From JBCDHN01 sp965224535 (GTDB taxonomy: Bacteria > Verrucomicrobiota > Verrucomicrobiia > Verrucomicrobiales > DEV007): DNA of 64,000 nucleotides. A program made the position numbers and the translations under genes. The DNA is taken from assembly GCA_965224535.1 (NCBI GenBank), contig CBDCZR010000016.1, forward strand, positions 1-64,000, read 5' to 3'. Positions 1 to 8,596 of this stretch are shown here, piece after piece; position 1 is the first letter of the stretch, and each line of letters opens with the position of its first letter. Under the pieces are notes generated by a model. It ran no database searches. It was given only the letters and a program-made list of their open reading frames with translations, and was not told the DNA's origin.

Positions 1-1
1 T

Positions 2-3000
2 TTCAACGCGCAAATGCCCGGCGCCGGCGATATCGACCGCGAAGCCGCGCGTGAGGCGTTGGTTAGGCTGGCTCCCGTCGCCAAGGGCCGCGATCAGCAC
101 CTCCACCTGCTGGACGAGGCTGAAAAACTGGGGATGAAGAAGCAGATGGTGGCTCGGTTAGGCTCCGCGCCGCCGCCCACCAACCAGCGCAACTCCTTCC
201 CGGGATCCTCAGCCGGATCCGCGCTAACGCCGGAAATGCGCCTCAATCGCCTAACCGGCGCCGGAAAGACGAAGGAAGCCGCCACCGTCCTCTACAGCCT
301 GCTGCGGCGCAGTGTCGGCGGATTTCTCACCCCGGGAGGCAGGTTCGACGGCGACATCGAGGACTGGAACCGTGCGGTGAAGGGGAACCGCGGCGCGGTG
401 CAGCAGTTCGTCCTGGAGCGATTCGGCACGAATCGGCGCGAGAGCCTGGATGCTCTGGGTTTGGCTCGGTTAGGCGCGATTCGCGAGCTTTTGGCCTTCG
501 ACAGTTCGAATCGCGAGCGGCGCGCTGGGGCTGAAGCGCAGGCCGATTACCGCGCGGCGCTGAAGCTCGATCCCGGGTTGGCGGTGCCGCGATCGCAGCT
601 CATTTTGGCAAACCTGGGTGATGAGAAAACGGCGGTGGAGCTGCTTTTGGCCGCGCCGCCGGACTCGATCTTCAACGTCATCTCCGTGCTGACCGAAAAC
701 TGGCGCAACACGGATTACAACATGGCCGACCGGCCGCCGTTGGCGCGAACCGTCGCCGCGGCGCTGCCCAAATTGGCGAAAATTGCGGAAAAATCCGGCG
801 ATTCGTTAGGCTGGACGGAGACGGTCCTCACGGGGATCACTCAGGCGGCAAATTTCGATGGCGAGGGCTACGTGCAGGTTCGCGGCAGCAACTACGGCTA
901 CGGCAGAACGATCGGGGGCAAGGAGTTGGCCGGGTATCGCGAAGCGGCGCGAAAGGCGGGCGAGGCGCTGATCGCGGCGATGGAAAGCGTGGAGATCGGC
1001 GACCTGCAACGGGCGGTGTTTCGGCATCGTTGCCTGATCGCGCAGACCGGCGAAGACGAGCCCGGCGCCCTAACCGCCGCTGCTGAGAAAGCGCTCGCCA
1101 GCGCGTTGGCGGGTGAGGAAAGCGTGCCAGATCTCGGCCGAACCCAGCGCGAACATGTGGGCGTGGACCTGCATCCGGCGGAGTATCTGTTGCGCGATGC
1201 CGGGCGCCGCGGTGAGCGAAATTCGGGCTCGGCGGTTATCGCGCAGGTTAGGAAGGCGGGCTGGGAAAAACTCGCGGCTCACCTTGAGCGTTATGCCGCG
1301 CTCTACGCCGGTGCGGACGAAGATTTCGCGGCCGCGGCGGATGCCTTCGTGGAATCGCCGGAAGCCGGGGCGGCGATCGAGCGCGTGATTTTGGCGTGGA
1401 AAGATCGCGGCGCGCCCGGCGACATTTCCGCGCTGGTTTTGGCGCGACTTTTGGAAAATCCCGCGCAGTACTACAACGCGCAGGGACAGCTTACGCGTTA
1501 CCTTGAGGCGCTGGTGGAACTGGGCAAATGGCAGGCGGCAACCCAGGTTTGCGCGAAAATCGCCGACCGCTTCGCCGGCCCCAAGGAGCATCGCCAGGAG
1601 CTGTTGGGGCTCTACGCCTCGCAGCAGTATTGGCAGCGCACTCAGGGCTCGGCGACCGACTTGTTCGGCGATTTTCTCAGCATGATGTCCAGGCTCGCCA
1701 AGCAGCCGGAACTCTACGCCGTGGCCGTCACCGCCACGCGCGGGCTGGAGCAACAGACCGGGCGCTACAGCTATTTTCGCCTACCCAAGGCAAGTGAGCC
1801 GTACGACAGCGCGGCCGCCGCCATCGCCCTGCTGCACAACACGCCGTGCCTGGGCGAAGCGCACGAATTTCGTGCGATGCCGCTACCCAACGGCCTGGAC
1901 CGCACGCTCTTCGGCCTGGTTTTGAGCCGGTTGGCGCGATCCGACGAAGCGGTGCGCAACGAGGTCGTGGCTTATCTGGATGGGTTACCTCGCAAGACCT
2001 TCGCGTCCACGTTTGCGCGGGCGTATTTGCGCGAAAATCCGGCAAACTGGCTCGGTTTCTGGATCAACGCGCGCAAGGCCGGATTGGAGCGGATGCGCGG
2101 GGACGAACGCGCCGCGCTGGCCGCGATCGCCGGCGACCGCATCAAGGGCAAAAAGATCACCGACGAGCAAAAATCGCGGCTGGCGAGACTTTTGGGCGAA
2201 AACCTGGAAGCTGCGCGCGGGCTGGCCGGGCGCATCTTGAGCGCGAAATCGCCAACCGAGCTCAACCTGGGTTCCACCCTAGCCAAGCTGCGAGGACAGA
2301 TCGACGAGATGATCGTCGCCGATCCCGTTCAAGCGGCCGACGCGGTGGAAAAAGCCGCGCTGCTCACGCGGCAATGGCAGGCGGCCAAACCGGGCCAAAA
2401 TCCGGTCAACAGCCTCTACCGCACGTTCGATTCCATCCTGCGCGAAGCCTGGGACGACGACCCGCCGCTGGAGGTTTTGCCGTTTTTCATGCGCGTGGCG
2501 AATTCGCCGATTTTAGGCCGGAATTTGGTGCTGCACGGCTACTGGATCGACGAAGCCGCCGACGTGTTGGATCGCGCGGTTGAAGCGGAAAAAGGCGGGA
2601 CGGAGTCGGAGCGGATGATGCGCGTGTTCGGGCGGCTTGGGGAGCTTTGTCAGGGTCAGCGAGTCGATTTGATGGCTCGGTTAGGGTTCATGTACCTGCA
2701 CGATTTACCCTTGCCTGAGCGGAAGCCGCTCTTCCGCAAACTGCAGGCCGCGGAGAAGCGCGGCGAGCACGCGGAGTTAGCCCGCGCCTTGCGCATGGGG
2801 CTGCGTCTGCACTGGCTAACGCACGAGTGGGAGCAGGGTCGCTATCCACCGGGCCGGCCCATGAACGAGGAGCAGCAGTTCTTCTTCGACCGGGTCCAGG
2901 ATGAGTCGCTTTCGTTAGCCTGGCGCGGCAGTTTTGCCTGGCAACTGGCCAAGTGCAACGACGAGCAAGTGCTCTCGGCCGACGTCGCCTACGCCATCGC

Positions 3001-4654
3001 CGAATTTCTCGCCGAAGCCATGCAACAGGCCGATTTCGCCATCGACGACGACATCATCGGCGAGATTTGCCTCGCCTTCGACCACGCCGAACGCCGCGAA
3101 ACCTGGCAAGCGCTCGCCGACCGCCTGGTCGCCGGTTGGCGGGCCGTTTTGCGCCGCGAAGCCAACCGGCAACAACCCACCGCCGACGCGTTTTCCGTTG
3201 GCTCGGTTCTCTCCGGCCGCATGCTGCGTTTCCTGGCCGGCGCCGGCGCCACCAGCGACCTGAACCGGCTGCTGCAACAGCACGGCGACAGTCTGCGCAA
3301 ATACCCGGACACCGTCGTCCTGCTGGTCGAACGCGGCCAAACCGACGTCGCCGCCGGGCTCTTCCGCCAAACCTGGGCCACCCAGCAATGGCACTACAAC
3401 AACGCCAAACACCTCGGCCCGCCACCCGCCGCGCTGGGCGAATTTCTCGCGAAAATTCCCGAGCCCGACCTCAAATTTTACGCGGAATTGCTCATCGCCC
3501 ACACGCCGGACGGCAAGGTGAACCGCGGCGGGAAAATCGGGCCGCCGAAGCCGAATTTTCACGAACGCGTCGGCGCTTTGGCCAAGCGGTTTCGCGAAAT
3601 CGAGTGGTCCAGCGAAAAGTTGCGGCACAAAGCGCTCTCCCGCCTGGCCGTTTCGCGAATCGCCGCGCGTGAGCTGTATCCTGAGCTAACCAAGGAGCTG
3701 GAAAACTTCAGCGCCGGCAAGATTCAGGAAGCCGGCAGCTCGCTGGAGGTTCGGGGTCAAATGTGGATGGCGCGCGGGGAGATCATGGGCGCGCTTTACC
3801 GTGGCGACGCCGGACCGTTGGCGCGTCATTTGGGCGAAGTCAACGACGCCGAGGAAGACAGCGGCCGGCGCTGGACGCAGTACGAAATCGTCGAAGATTT
3901 GGTGCCTGTGTTAGACCAGGTGTGGCGCAAAAACCCGGAAAAACTGGCCGAGCAACTCATCCCCGTCTGCCGGCACTACCTGGAAGCCGACGACCTCTAC
4001 AACAGCGGCGCGACCAGCTTTTTGATGGGCGTCAACATCGTCAGCCACATCCTCCTCGGCCGGCTAAACGAGCACGAAACCTGGTGGGCCGCCTTGCCGG
4101 AAGCCAAGCGCAAAAAATGTCTCGACTGGGGCCGGCGCTACAGCCGGATTTTCCGCGTCATGCAGTGTCTCCACGATGCGAAGCGCGTTGGCGAAACACC
4201 CGTGGCCGATCGCGCGGCGCTCTTGCGCGAAATCTGGAAGACCGACTATTTGCGGCAAACCTTCGCCTTCAGAGCGCAGGTTTCGCGTCAGCTCGTGACG
4301 CAAAATTTGTTCACCGATGCGGAAATCGCGGAAAACCTGGCGGAGTTGGATGAAGCGCTGCCACGGGGAGGTTGGGCGGCTTACGAGCGGGCGCGGATTC
4401 TCAGTAACCTGGGCAGGCCGGACGATGCGCTGAACGTGCTGGAAGTGGCCTGGAAACTTGGCGAATCGACGAAGAAACAGCCCGCGTGGTTCGGCAAGCT
4501 AGTCTTGGCGCGGGCGCACATTTTTTTGGCTGAGGAGCGTTGGGAAGAGGCGCGAAAGGCGCTGGAAGCCGATTACCCCGACGGCGCGAAGGCTCCCCCG
4601 ATGCTTCGCGAGCGCGCGGAGTTGCTGCGGCGGATCGAAGAGACGAGCAAGTGA
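2..4654 (+). CDS. Giant helical-repeat (TPR-like) protein, 5'-incomplete
   Basis: The frame is open to the left edge, so the true start may lie outside the window. The first ATG is at base 14 and gives at least 1546 residues. The visible part has no membrane segment or catalytic motif. It is built of Ala/Leu/Arg/Glu-rich amphipathic helix pairs typical of tetratricopeptide-like solenoids, clearest near the C-terminus (about residues 1450-1540, e.g. 'LGRPDDALNVLEVAW'). Such proteins are scaffolds, and very long ones are common in Planctomycetes and Verrucomicrobia; no specific function can be given. The codon string for Ala-Arg-Leu-Gly is written as the same word, GCTCGGTTAGG, three times (near 155, 467 and 2674). 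It may be transcribed separately from the small ORF at 4780. Confidence 0.75.
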   Translation, partial: FNAQMPGAGDIDREAAREALVRLAPVAKGRDQHLHLLDEAEKLGMKKQMVARLGSAPPPTNQRNSFPGSSAGSALTPEMRLNRLTGAGKTKEAATVLYSLLRRSVGGFLTPGGRFDGDIEDWNRAVKGNRGAVQQFVLERFGTNRRESLDALGLARLGAIRELLAFDSSNRERRAGAEAQADYRAALKLDPGLAVPRSQLILANLGDEKTAVELLLAAPPDSIFNVISVLTENWRNTDYNMADRPPLARTVAAALPKLAKIAEKSGDSLGWTETVLTGITQAANFDGEGYVQVRGSNYGYGRTIGGKELAGYREAARKAGEALIAAMESVEIGDLQRAVFRHRCLIAQTGEDEPGALTAAAEKALASALAGEESVPDLGRTQREHVGVDLHPAEYLLRDAGRRGERNSGSAVIAQVRKAGWEKLAAHLERYAALYAGADEDFAAAADAFVESPEAGAAIERVILAWKDRGAPGDISALVLARLLENPAQYYNAQGQLTRYLEALVELGKWQAATQVCAKIADRFAGPKEHRQELLGLYASQQYWQRTQGSATDLFGDFLSMMSRLAKQPELYAVAVTATRGLEQQTGRYSYFRLPKASEPYDSAAAAIALLHNTPCLGEAHEFRAMPLPNGLDRTLFGLVLSRLARSDEAVRNEVVAYLDGLPRKTFASTFARAYLRENPANWLGFWINARKAGLERMRGDERAALAAIAGDRIKGKKITDEQKSRLARLLGENLEAARGLAGRILSAKSPTELNLGSTLAKLRGQIDEMIVADPVQAADAVEKAALLTRQWQAAKPGQNPVNSLYRTFDSILREAWDDDPPLEVLPFFMRVANSPILGRNLVLHGYWIDEAADVLDRAVEAEKGGTESERMMRVFGRLGELCQGQRVDLMARLGFMYLHDLPLPERKPLFRKLQAAEKRGEHAELARALRMGLRLHWLTHEWEQGRYPPGRPMNEEQQFFFDRVQDESLSLAWRGSFAWQLAKCNDEQVLSADVAYAIAEFLAEAMQQADFAIDDDIIGEICLAFDHAERRETWQALADRLVAGWRAVLRREANRQQPTADAFSVGSVLSGRMLRFLAGAGATSDLNRLLQQHGDSLRKYPDTVVLLVERGQTDVAAGLFRQTWATQQWHYNNAKHLGPPPAALGEFLAKIPEPDLKFYAELLIAHTPDGKVNRGGKIGPPKPNFHERVGALAKRFREIEWSSEKLRHKALSRLAVSRIAARELYPELTKELENFSAGKIQEAGSSLEVRGQMWMARGEIMGALYRGDAGPLARHLGEVNDAEEDSGRRWTQYEIVEDLVPVLDQVWRKNPEKLAEQLIPVCRHYLEADDLYNSGATSFLMGVNIVSHILLGRLNEHETWWAALPEAKRKKCLDWGRRYSRIFRVMQCLHDAKRVGETPVADRAALLREIWKTDYLRQTFAFRAQVSRQLVTQNLFTDAEIAENLAELDEALPRGGWAAYERARILSNLGRPDDALNVLEVAWKLGESTKKQPAWFGKLVLARAHIFLAEERWEEARKALEADYPDGAKAPPMLRERAELLRRIEETSK

Positions 4655-4779
4655 AACGTGGTCTCCCCGCGGAGGCTTGGAGCTTTTTTGCGGTTGCGCG
4701 AACTTGCGTTCCAAAACGGCGGAAATTTTGGAATGGGGCGGACCGCAAACTCTGACAAGCCCACCGTCTCGCCAACATC

Positions 4780-4962
4780 ATGACCGACACAGCCAAGACA
4801 ATCGATTCCAACCCTCAAACCATCACCTCAAACCGCGGCGCCGGCGCCATGGCCATTTCTCCCCGGGAATACGGCTACATTCGCTTGCTGGCCGCGATTT
4901 CCCGCTATCCGGAGGAACTTTTGCTGGCGGATTACCTGGCCCGCAAAGCGGACCGGAACTGA
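4780..4962 (+). CDS. Small hypothetical protein (60 aa)
   Basis: Short ORF from ATG to TGA lying 125 bases after the large repeat protein and followed within 50 bases by a strong hairpin terminator, which supports its being a real transcription unit. The product is soluble. The N-terminal half is Thr/Asn/Ala-rich and looks disordered. The C-terminal half ('YIRLLAAISRYPEELLLADY') looks like one or two amphipathic helices. The family is not recognised. It could be a small regulator or an unannotated helix-hairpin protein; codon use is like that of the neighbours. Confidence 0.5.
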   Translation: MTDTAKTIDSNPQTITSNRGAGAMAISPREYGYIRLLAAISRYPEELLLADYLARKADRN

Positions 4963-5004
4963 AATGCCGGATTTTATCTGAAGTTACCCAAGTTACCCAA
5001 AAAT

Positions 5005-5042
5005 CGCCCCGCCGGTTCACGCCGGAGGGGCGGTTTCTTTTT
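5005..5042 (+). terminator. Intrinsic terminator after the small ORF
   Basis: CGCCCC (5005-5010) pairs with GGGGCG (5027-5032) and CCGG (5012-5015) with CCGG (5022-5025), around a 6-base loop with one mismatch. A T-rich tract follows at 5034-5042. It separates the small ORF from the DUF1552 gene. Confidence 0.8.
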
Positions 5043-5096
5043 GGGGCAAACCCCTTGCCAACCAACGGCTTGAGGTGATTGAGTTTCGCCAGCCAA

Positions 5097-6419
5097 ATGA
5101 CGAGCGCCATGAATCGAAAAGCCCTCATTTCCCGCCGCGCCTTGCTCCACGGAGCCGGAGCCGCGATTTCGCTGCCTTACCTGGAGGCGATGATGCCTTC
5201 ATCCGCGTTTGCGCTGCCAGAACCGGAGCGAACACCGCGGCTGGGGCTGTTTTACTTTGGGATGGGGATGAATGTTAGGGAGTTTTTTCCGCAAGATTTC
5301 GGTCCCGGCTTCAAAACGACCAAAATCCTCAAGCCGCTGGAGGAGCATCGCGGAAATTTCACGGTTTTGTCCGGGATGTATCTGCGCGAAGGTGGCGGGC
5401 ACAAGGGGACCTACCCATTTGCCACCGGAATAGCGCGGGAAAAGAAGCAGGGCATTTCGTTCGACCAAATCGTGGCTGAGGCGATTGGGAAGGACACGCG
5501 TTTTCCCTCGCTGCAAATGTCGATCAAGCGCGGAACCGGGTTTGGCGGTCCGGATTTGGCGACGCTCTCGTGGAATCGCCAGGGAGTCCCGCTTCCGGCG
5601 CAAAACGACCCCAAGGCGTTGTTCGACCGTCTCTTTCGCCCGGCCACTGCGGCGGAAAAAGCCAACGAATCGACGGAATTTCGCCATCGCCAGAGCGTGT
5701 TGGATCTCGTGCGCGAAGACGCGGGCCGCTTGCGTCAAAAACTCGGCAAAACCGACCAACAACTGCTGGAGCAGTATTTCACGTCCGTACGCGAGTTGGA
5801 GAAAGAATTGGAGCGCCAGGTGCAGTGGGCTGCCAAGGCCAAGCCGAATCCGAAGCTGGACGGCATCGGCAATTACGGTTCCGCGATTCCACCTGGCGGC
5901 GATGGCGATTTTTCCTACGAAGCCTATTCCAAGCTGATGTACGACCTCATCGCCCTGGCGTTTCAAACCGATTCCACGCGCGTGGTGACCTACGTGGTGC
6001 GAACCGAGCTGAAGGGCGGCTCGTATCCGGAATGGGGCCTCTCGAAGGACTATCACTCCCTGACTCACCACGGCAACAACGCCGAAAACCTGGATGAATT
6101 GGCCCGCGCGGATACGATTTACATGCGGCACTGGTCGCGGTTCCTCAGCCGGTTGAAGTCGATTCCCGAGGGTTCGGGAAGCTTGTTAGACCACGCCGCG
6201 CTGGGTTTCAGCAGCGGGATGGGCATTGGCCACAGCCGCAATTTGTTGCCCACGATGCTAAGCGGCGGAGCGGGGCTGGGAATTCGGCATCAAGGCCACA
6301 TCGGCCTGCCCGATAATACGCCGCTGGCGAATTTGTGGCTCACGATGACGGAGCGGATCGGCGTGCAAGTGCCGCAACCGTTTCACGACAGCACGGGAAC
6401 GATCGACAAGTTGATGTGA
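5097..6419 (+). CDS. Tat-exported DUF1552 (HXXSHH) family protein
   Basis: About 440 residues. The N-terminus carries a twin-arginine signal, 'SRRALLHGAGAAISLPYLEA', so the protein should be exported folded. The body matches DUF1552 (Pfam HXXSHH family) throughout. The name-giving motif is present as a variant, 'HSLTHH', near residue 325, with Thr for Ser. The family is very abundant in Verrucomicrobia and Planctomycetes and has no established biochemical function; it usually sits beside a DUF1592/DUF1588/DUF1587 cytochrome-type protein, which is missing here. A TTG codon at 5079 extends the frame, but ATG 5097 (or 5109) is preferred because it places the Tat motif normally. The stop overlaps the next start (TGATG), indicating translational coupling to the SUMF1-fold gene. 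Confidence 0.9.
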   Translation: MTSAMNRKALISRRALLHGAGAAISLPYLEAMMPSSAFALPEPERTPRLGLFYFGMGMNVREFFPQDFGPGFKTTKILKPLEEHRGNFTVLSGMYLREGGGHKGTYPFATGIAREKKQGISFDQIVAEAIGKDTRFPSLQMSIKRGTGFGGPDLATLSWNRQGVPLPAQNDPKALFDRLFRPATAAEKANESTEFRHRQSVLDLVREDAGRLRQKLGKTDQQLLEQYFTSVRELEKELERQVQWAAKAKPNPKLDGIGNYGSAIPPGGDGDFSYEAYSKLMYDLIALAFQTDSTRVVTYVVRTELKGGSYPEWGLSKDYHSLTHHGNNAENLDELARADTIYMRHWSRFLSRLKSIPEGSGSLLDHAALGFSSGMGIGHSRNLLPTMLSGGAGLGIRHQGHIGLPDNTPLANLWLTMTERIGVQVPQPFHDSTGTIDKLM

Positions 6420-7450
6420 TGTTAGGACGTTGGACGTTGCTGGCGCTGCTTTTGCCTTTGGTGGCGGCGAATGCTGAGGAAAACTCGCTGGGCATGCGGA
6501 TGATTCGCGTTGAGCCCGGCGAATACGTCCGTGGCTCGATCAAAGGCGATCATTTGCGCAAAAATCACCCGCTTTCGACCGGCGGCGTTGGTTACCACGA
6601 TTCCCGGCCTCGGCATCGAGTCACACTAACCAAGCCGTTCGCGATTTCCGCGACGGAAGTGACGGTCGCGCAATTTCGTCGGTTTATCGAGGAAACCGGC
6701 TACCGCACCACCGCCGAGACCAATGGCGCGGGCGCTTTGGCGTTTTTGCCCGAGGTTGAGGAGGAAGGCGTGGAGCAATTTGGGACCAAGCCGGATTGCA
6801 CCTGGAAAAACCCGGGTTTCGAGCAAGGGGACGACCATCCGGTGGTTTGCGTGAGTTGGAAGGACGCGGTGGCGTTTTGCGCCTGGCTTAGCAAAAAAGA
6901 AAACGCTGCTTACCGCCTGCCAACTGAGGCGGAGTGGGAATACGCGGCCCGCGCCGGCACAAAAACCAGCTACCTGGGCGGCGATTCCGCGGGTACGGTC
7001 TATGCCTACGGCAACGTGGCCGACGCCGCGCTGGAAGCGGCCCATCCGGGCCTAACATTGCGTCAACGCATCGCCGATCTGGAGCCCGGCAAGGGCGATG
7101 GCTACGCCTACACCGCGCCTGCCGGCAAACGTAAGCCAAACGCGTGGGGCCTCTTCGATACGCACGGCAACGTCTGGGAATGGTGCAGCGACAAATATGA
7201 CGCCGAGCACTATCGCGAACTCACCGGCGGCCACATCAACCACGACGACCCTGACACGTTGCCGATCATCACCGATCCCAAGGGACCGGATGACTCGCCC
7301 AACCACAAATACGGCGATTGGCGCGTGATGCGCGGCGGATCGTGGGTAACCGCCCCCCTAAGCAGCCGATGCGCCTCCAAAAGCTACGGCGAAGCAGGCG
7401 ACGCGTTTTGTTACGCCGGATTTCGCGTCGTTCGCGATGGAGGCTCCTAA
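6419..7450 (+). CDS. Secreted SUMF1/FGE-fold protein, probably non-catalytic
   Basis: 343 residues. The start is ATG 6419, which overlaps the upstream TGA by one base and begins a good Sec signal peptide ('LLALLLPLVAANAEE'). The rest is a formylglycine-generating-enzyme/sulfatase-modifying-factor domain with the hallmark blocks 'GEYVRGS', 'EVTVAQFRRF', 'PVVCVSWKDAVAFCAWLS', 'RLPTEAEWEYAARAG', 'NVWEWCSD' and 'RVMRGGSW'. The two cysteines that in true FGE follow the GGS(W/Y) block are not at their expected places; only one Cys, in 'SSRCASKS', is nearby. It is therefore more likely a carbohydrate- or protein-binding domain than a sulfatase activator (inference from motif comparison). It is coupled to the DUF1552 gene, which suggests a joint role at the cell surface. 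Confidence 0.88.
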   Translation: MLGRWTLLALLLPLVAANAEENSLGMRMIRVEPGEYVRGSIKGDHLRKNHPLSTGGVGYHDSRPRHRVTLTKPFAISATEVTVAQFRRFIEETGYRTTAETNGAGALAFLPEVEEEGVEQFGTKPDCTWKNPGFEQGDDHPVVCVSWKDAVAFCAWLSKKENAAYRLPTEAEWEYAARAGTKTSYLGGDSAGTVYAYGNVADAALEAAHPGLTLRQRIADLEPGKGDGYAYTAPAGKRKPNAWGLFDTHGNVWEWCSDKYDAEHYRELTGGHINHDDPDTLPIITDPKGPDDSPNHKYGDWRVMRGGSWVTAPLSSRCASKSYGEAGDAFCYAGFRVVRDGGS

Positions 7451-7479
7451 CATTGTGCCGAAAATCCGGTGTTGGCAGG

Positions 7480-7610
7480 CTACGGTTCGGCAGTTAGGCC
7501 GGCAGCCCACTGCGCATCGGATTCGTTGAACTGCGGATCGGGCGTGGCCGAGTAGTCGATCTCCAAATCGTAGGCGCCCTCCGCGTAGGCGGTATCGATA
7601 GCGGATTGCG
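7480..7610 (-). pseudogene. C-terminal tail of a DUF4058-type gene (relic)
   Basis: On the minus strand the bases encode a protein-like tail ending in a stop at 7480. It includes 'IDTAYAEGAYDLEIDYS' followed by a Pro/Asp-rich segment and 'DAQWAAGL'. This resembles the conserved C-terminus of DUF4058 proteins, a family of unknown function that is frequent in cyanobacteria and PVC bacteria. Nothing of the upstream part of that gene remains: the similarity stops near 7610, where an unrelated relic begins on the other strand. Confidence 0.5.
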
Positions 7611-7824
7611 TTTCTCCGGGATCAGCTACGAAGCCGGGTCCTGGTTCCAGCGCGGCTCGGTTGCGGAAAAAGGCGCCCCGTTGGACCTGGCATTCAAGCG
7701 GGCGGATAAGATCCTAACGTTGTGCGAATTCAAATTCGTGGACAAACTCGGCGTCGCCCGAATTCGGCAACGATTGAAGATCTGCTTGATCTCTTCAGTC
7801 GAATCACCTCAATTGACGCCGTAG
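7606..7824 (+). pseudogene. C-terminal fragment of an AAA-type ATPase with nuclease-like tail (relic)
   Basis: The translated segment contains 'GSWFQRGSVAEKGAPLDLAF', then 'RADKILTLCEFKF', then a short divergent tail. This matches the C-terminal PD-(D/E)XK-like region of a widespread family of bacterial and archaeal AAA ATPases, which typically read like 'GAQIDLLIDRAD..INLCEIKYS'. The P-loop part is absent, there is no credible start, and the C-terminal end is shortened. It is therefore a decayed fragment. It lies directly against the opposite-strand DUF4058 relic and just before the sigma-factor gene. Confidence 0.6.
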
Positions 7825-7826
7825 GA

Positions 7827-8549
7827 ATGGACTCGACACTCACCATCAATCCCACCCCGTGGACCGCGATTCGCCACGCCTTTACCAGAGAACCCGATCC
7901 CACCGGCAATCATCTCCGTGAGAAACTGGCGGAAAAATACCGCGAATTCGCCTTCAAAAGGCTCCGGCATCTGACCGATCGCGAAACCGCCGAAGACCTC
8001 GCCCAATCCTTTTTTCAGGAACGCTTTATGGCGGAAGACTGGCAGCTACCCAGAAACGCCGAGCCTGCCAAAGGAAAATTCCGCGCACTGTTGAGGGTCG
8101 CCCTGGGACGGCATTGGCAGGATCACCTGGACTACATCAACGCCAAAAAACGGGGGCAGCAGTTTCCCCACGAGGAATTCGATTCGGTGAATGAGTCCGT
8201 ATCAACAACCGACCCGAATTTCGAACGCGCCTGGATCAAAGAAGAAGTCGAAACAATCTGCAGAATCGTGGCCGAAGAAGAATGCCTGGAGGAGGATGGC
8301 GAACGAATTTTCGCGGCCTGCTTGAAAATCCTCTCCAAGACTTCGACCTATCGGGAACAAAGCGAGCAACTTGACATGCCGCAATCCACACTCCAAGGAC
8401 ACGTCAACCGGGTGTTGCAGCGCCTACGCACGGTTGCCGAGACTGCCATCATAACCTCGCATTTGGACCCGACCGAGGAAAACTTTCACCAGGATTGGGG
8501 GACGATGCGGGAGGTTTGGGAAGAAAAAGCAAAAAATTCGCGTTTTTAA
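7827..8549 (+). CDS. ECF-like RNA polymerase sigma factor
   Basis: 240 residues from ATG 7827; upstream in-frame codons belong to the relic zone. Region 2 is recognisable around residues 40-75 ('LTDRETAEDLAQSFFQERF', the ECF 'DaeDlvQevF' block). Region 4, a helix-turn-helix, is at about residues 165-205 ('YREQSEQLDMPQSTLQGHVN'). It differs from canonical ECFs by a long acidic linker and resembles the ECF-like sigma factors found next to Ser/Thr kinases in Planctomycetes and Verrucomicrobia. It lies 47 bases ahead of a membrane kinase gene on the same strand. No anti-sigma factor is adjacent, so control by phosphorylation is a reasonable inference. Confidence 0.82.
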   Translation: MDSTLTINPTPWTAIRHAFTREPDPTGNHLREKLAEKYREFAFKRLRHLTDRETAEDLAQSFFQERFMAEDWQLPRNAEPAKGKFRALLRVALGRHWQDHLDYINAKKRGQQFPHEEFDSVNESVSTTDPNFERAWIKEEVETICRIVAEEECLEEDGERIFAACLKILSKTSTYREQSEQLDMPQSTLQGHVNRVLQRLRTVAETAIITSHLDPTEENFHQDWGTMREVWEEKAKNSRF

Positions 8550-8578
8550 CGTACAAACCCTTTCCGTTTCCGAATTGG

Positions 8579-8594
8579 CAGGTGATGGCACCTG
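8579..8594. promoter_or_regulatory. Inverted repeat at the kinase start
   Basis: A perfect 6-bp inverted repeat, CAGGTG (8579-8584), ATGG, CACCTG (8589-8594), ends two bases before the preferred ATG at 8597. Its left arm contains the only Shine-Dalgarno-like GGTG. It could hide the ribosome binding site in mRNA or act as a small operator. Confidence 0.35.
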
Positions 8595-8596
8595 TC

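Noticed and set aside
6335..6418. Longer start for the SUMF1-fold protein
   Set aside because: The added 28 residues overlap the DUF1552 gene and would hide the signal peptide. ATG 6419 is the better start.
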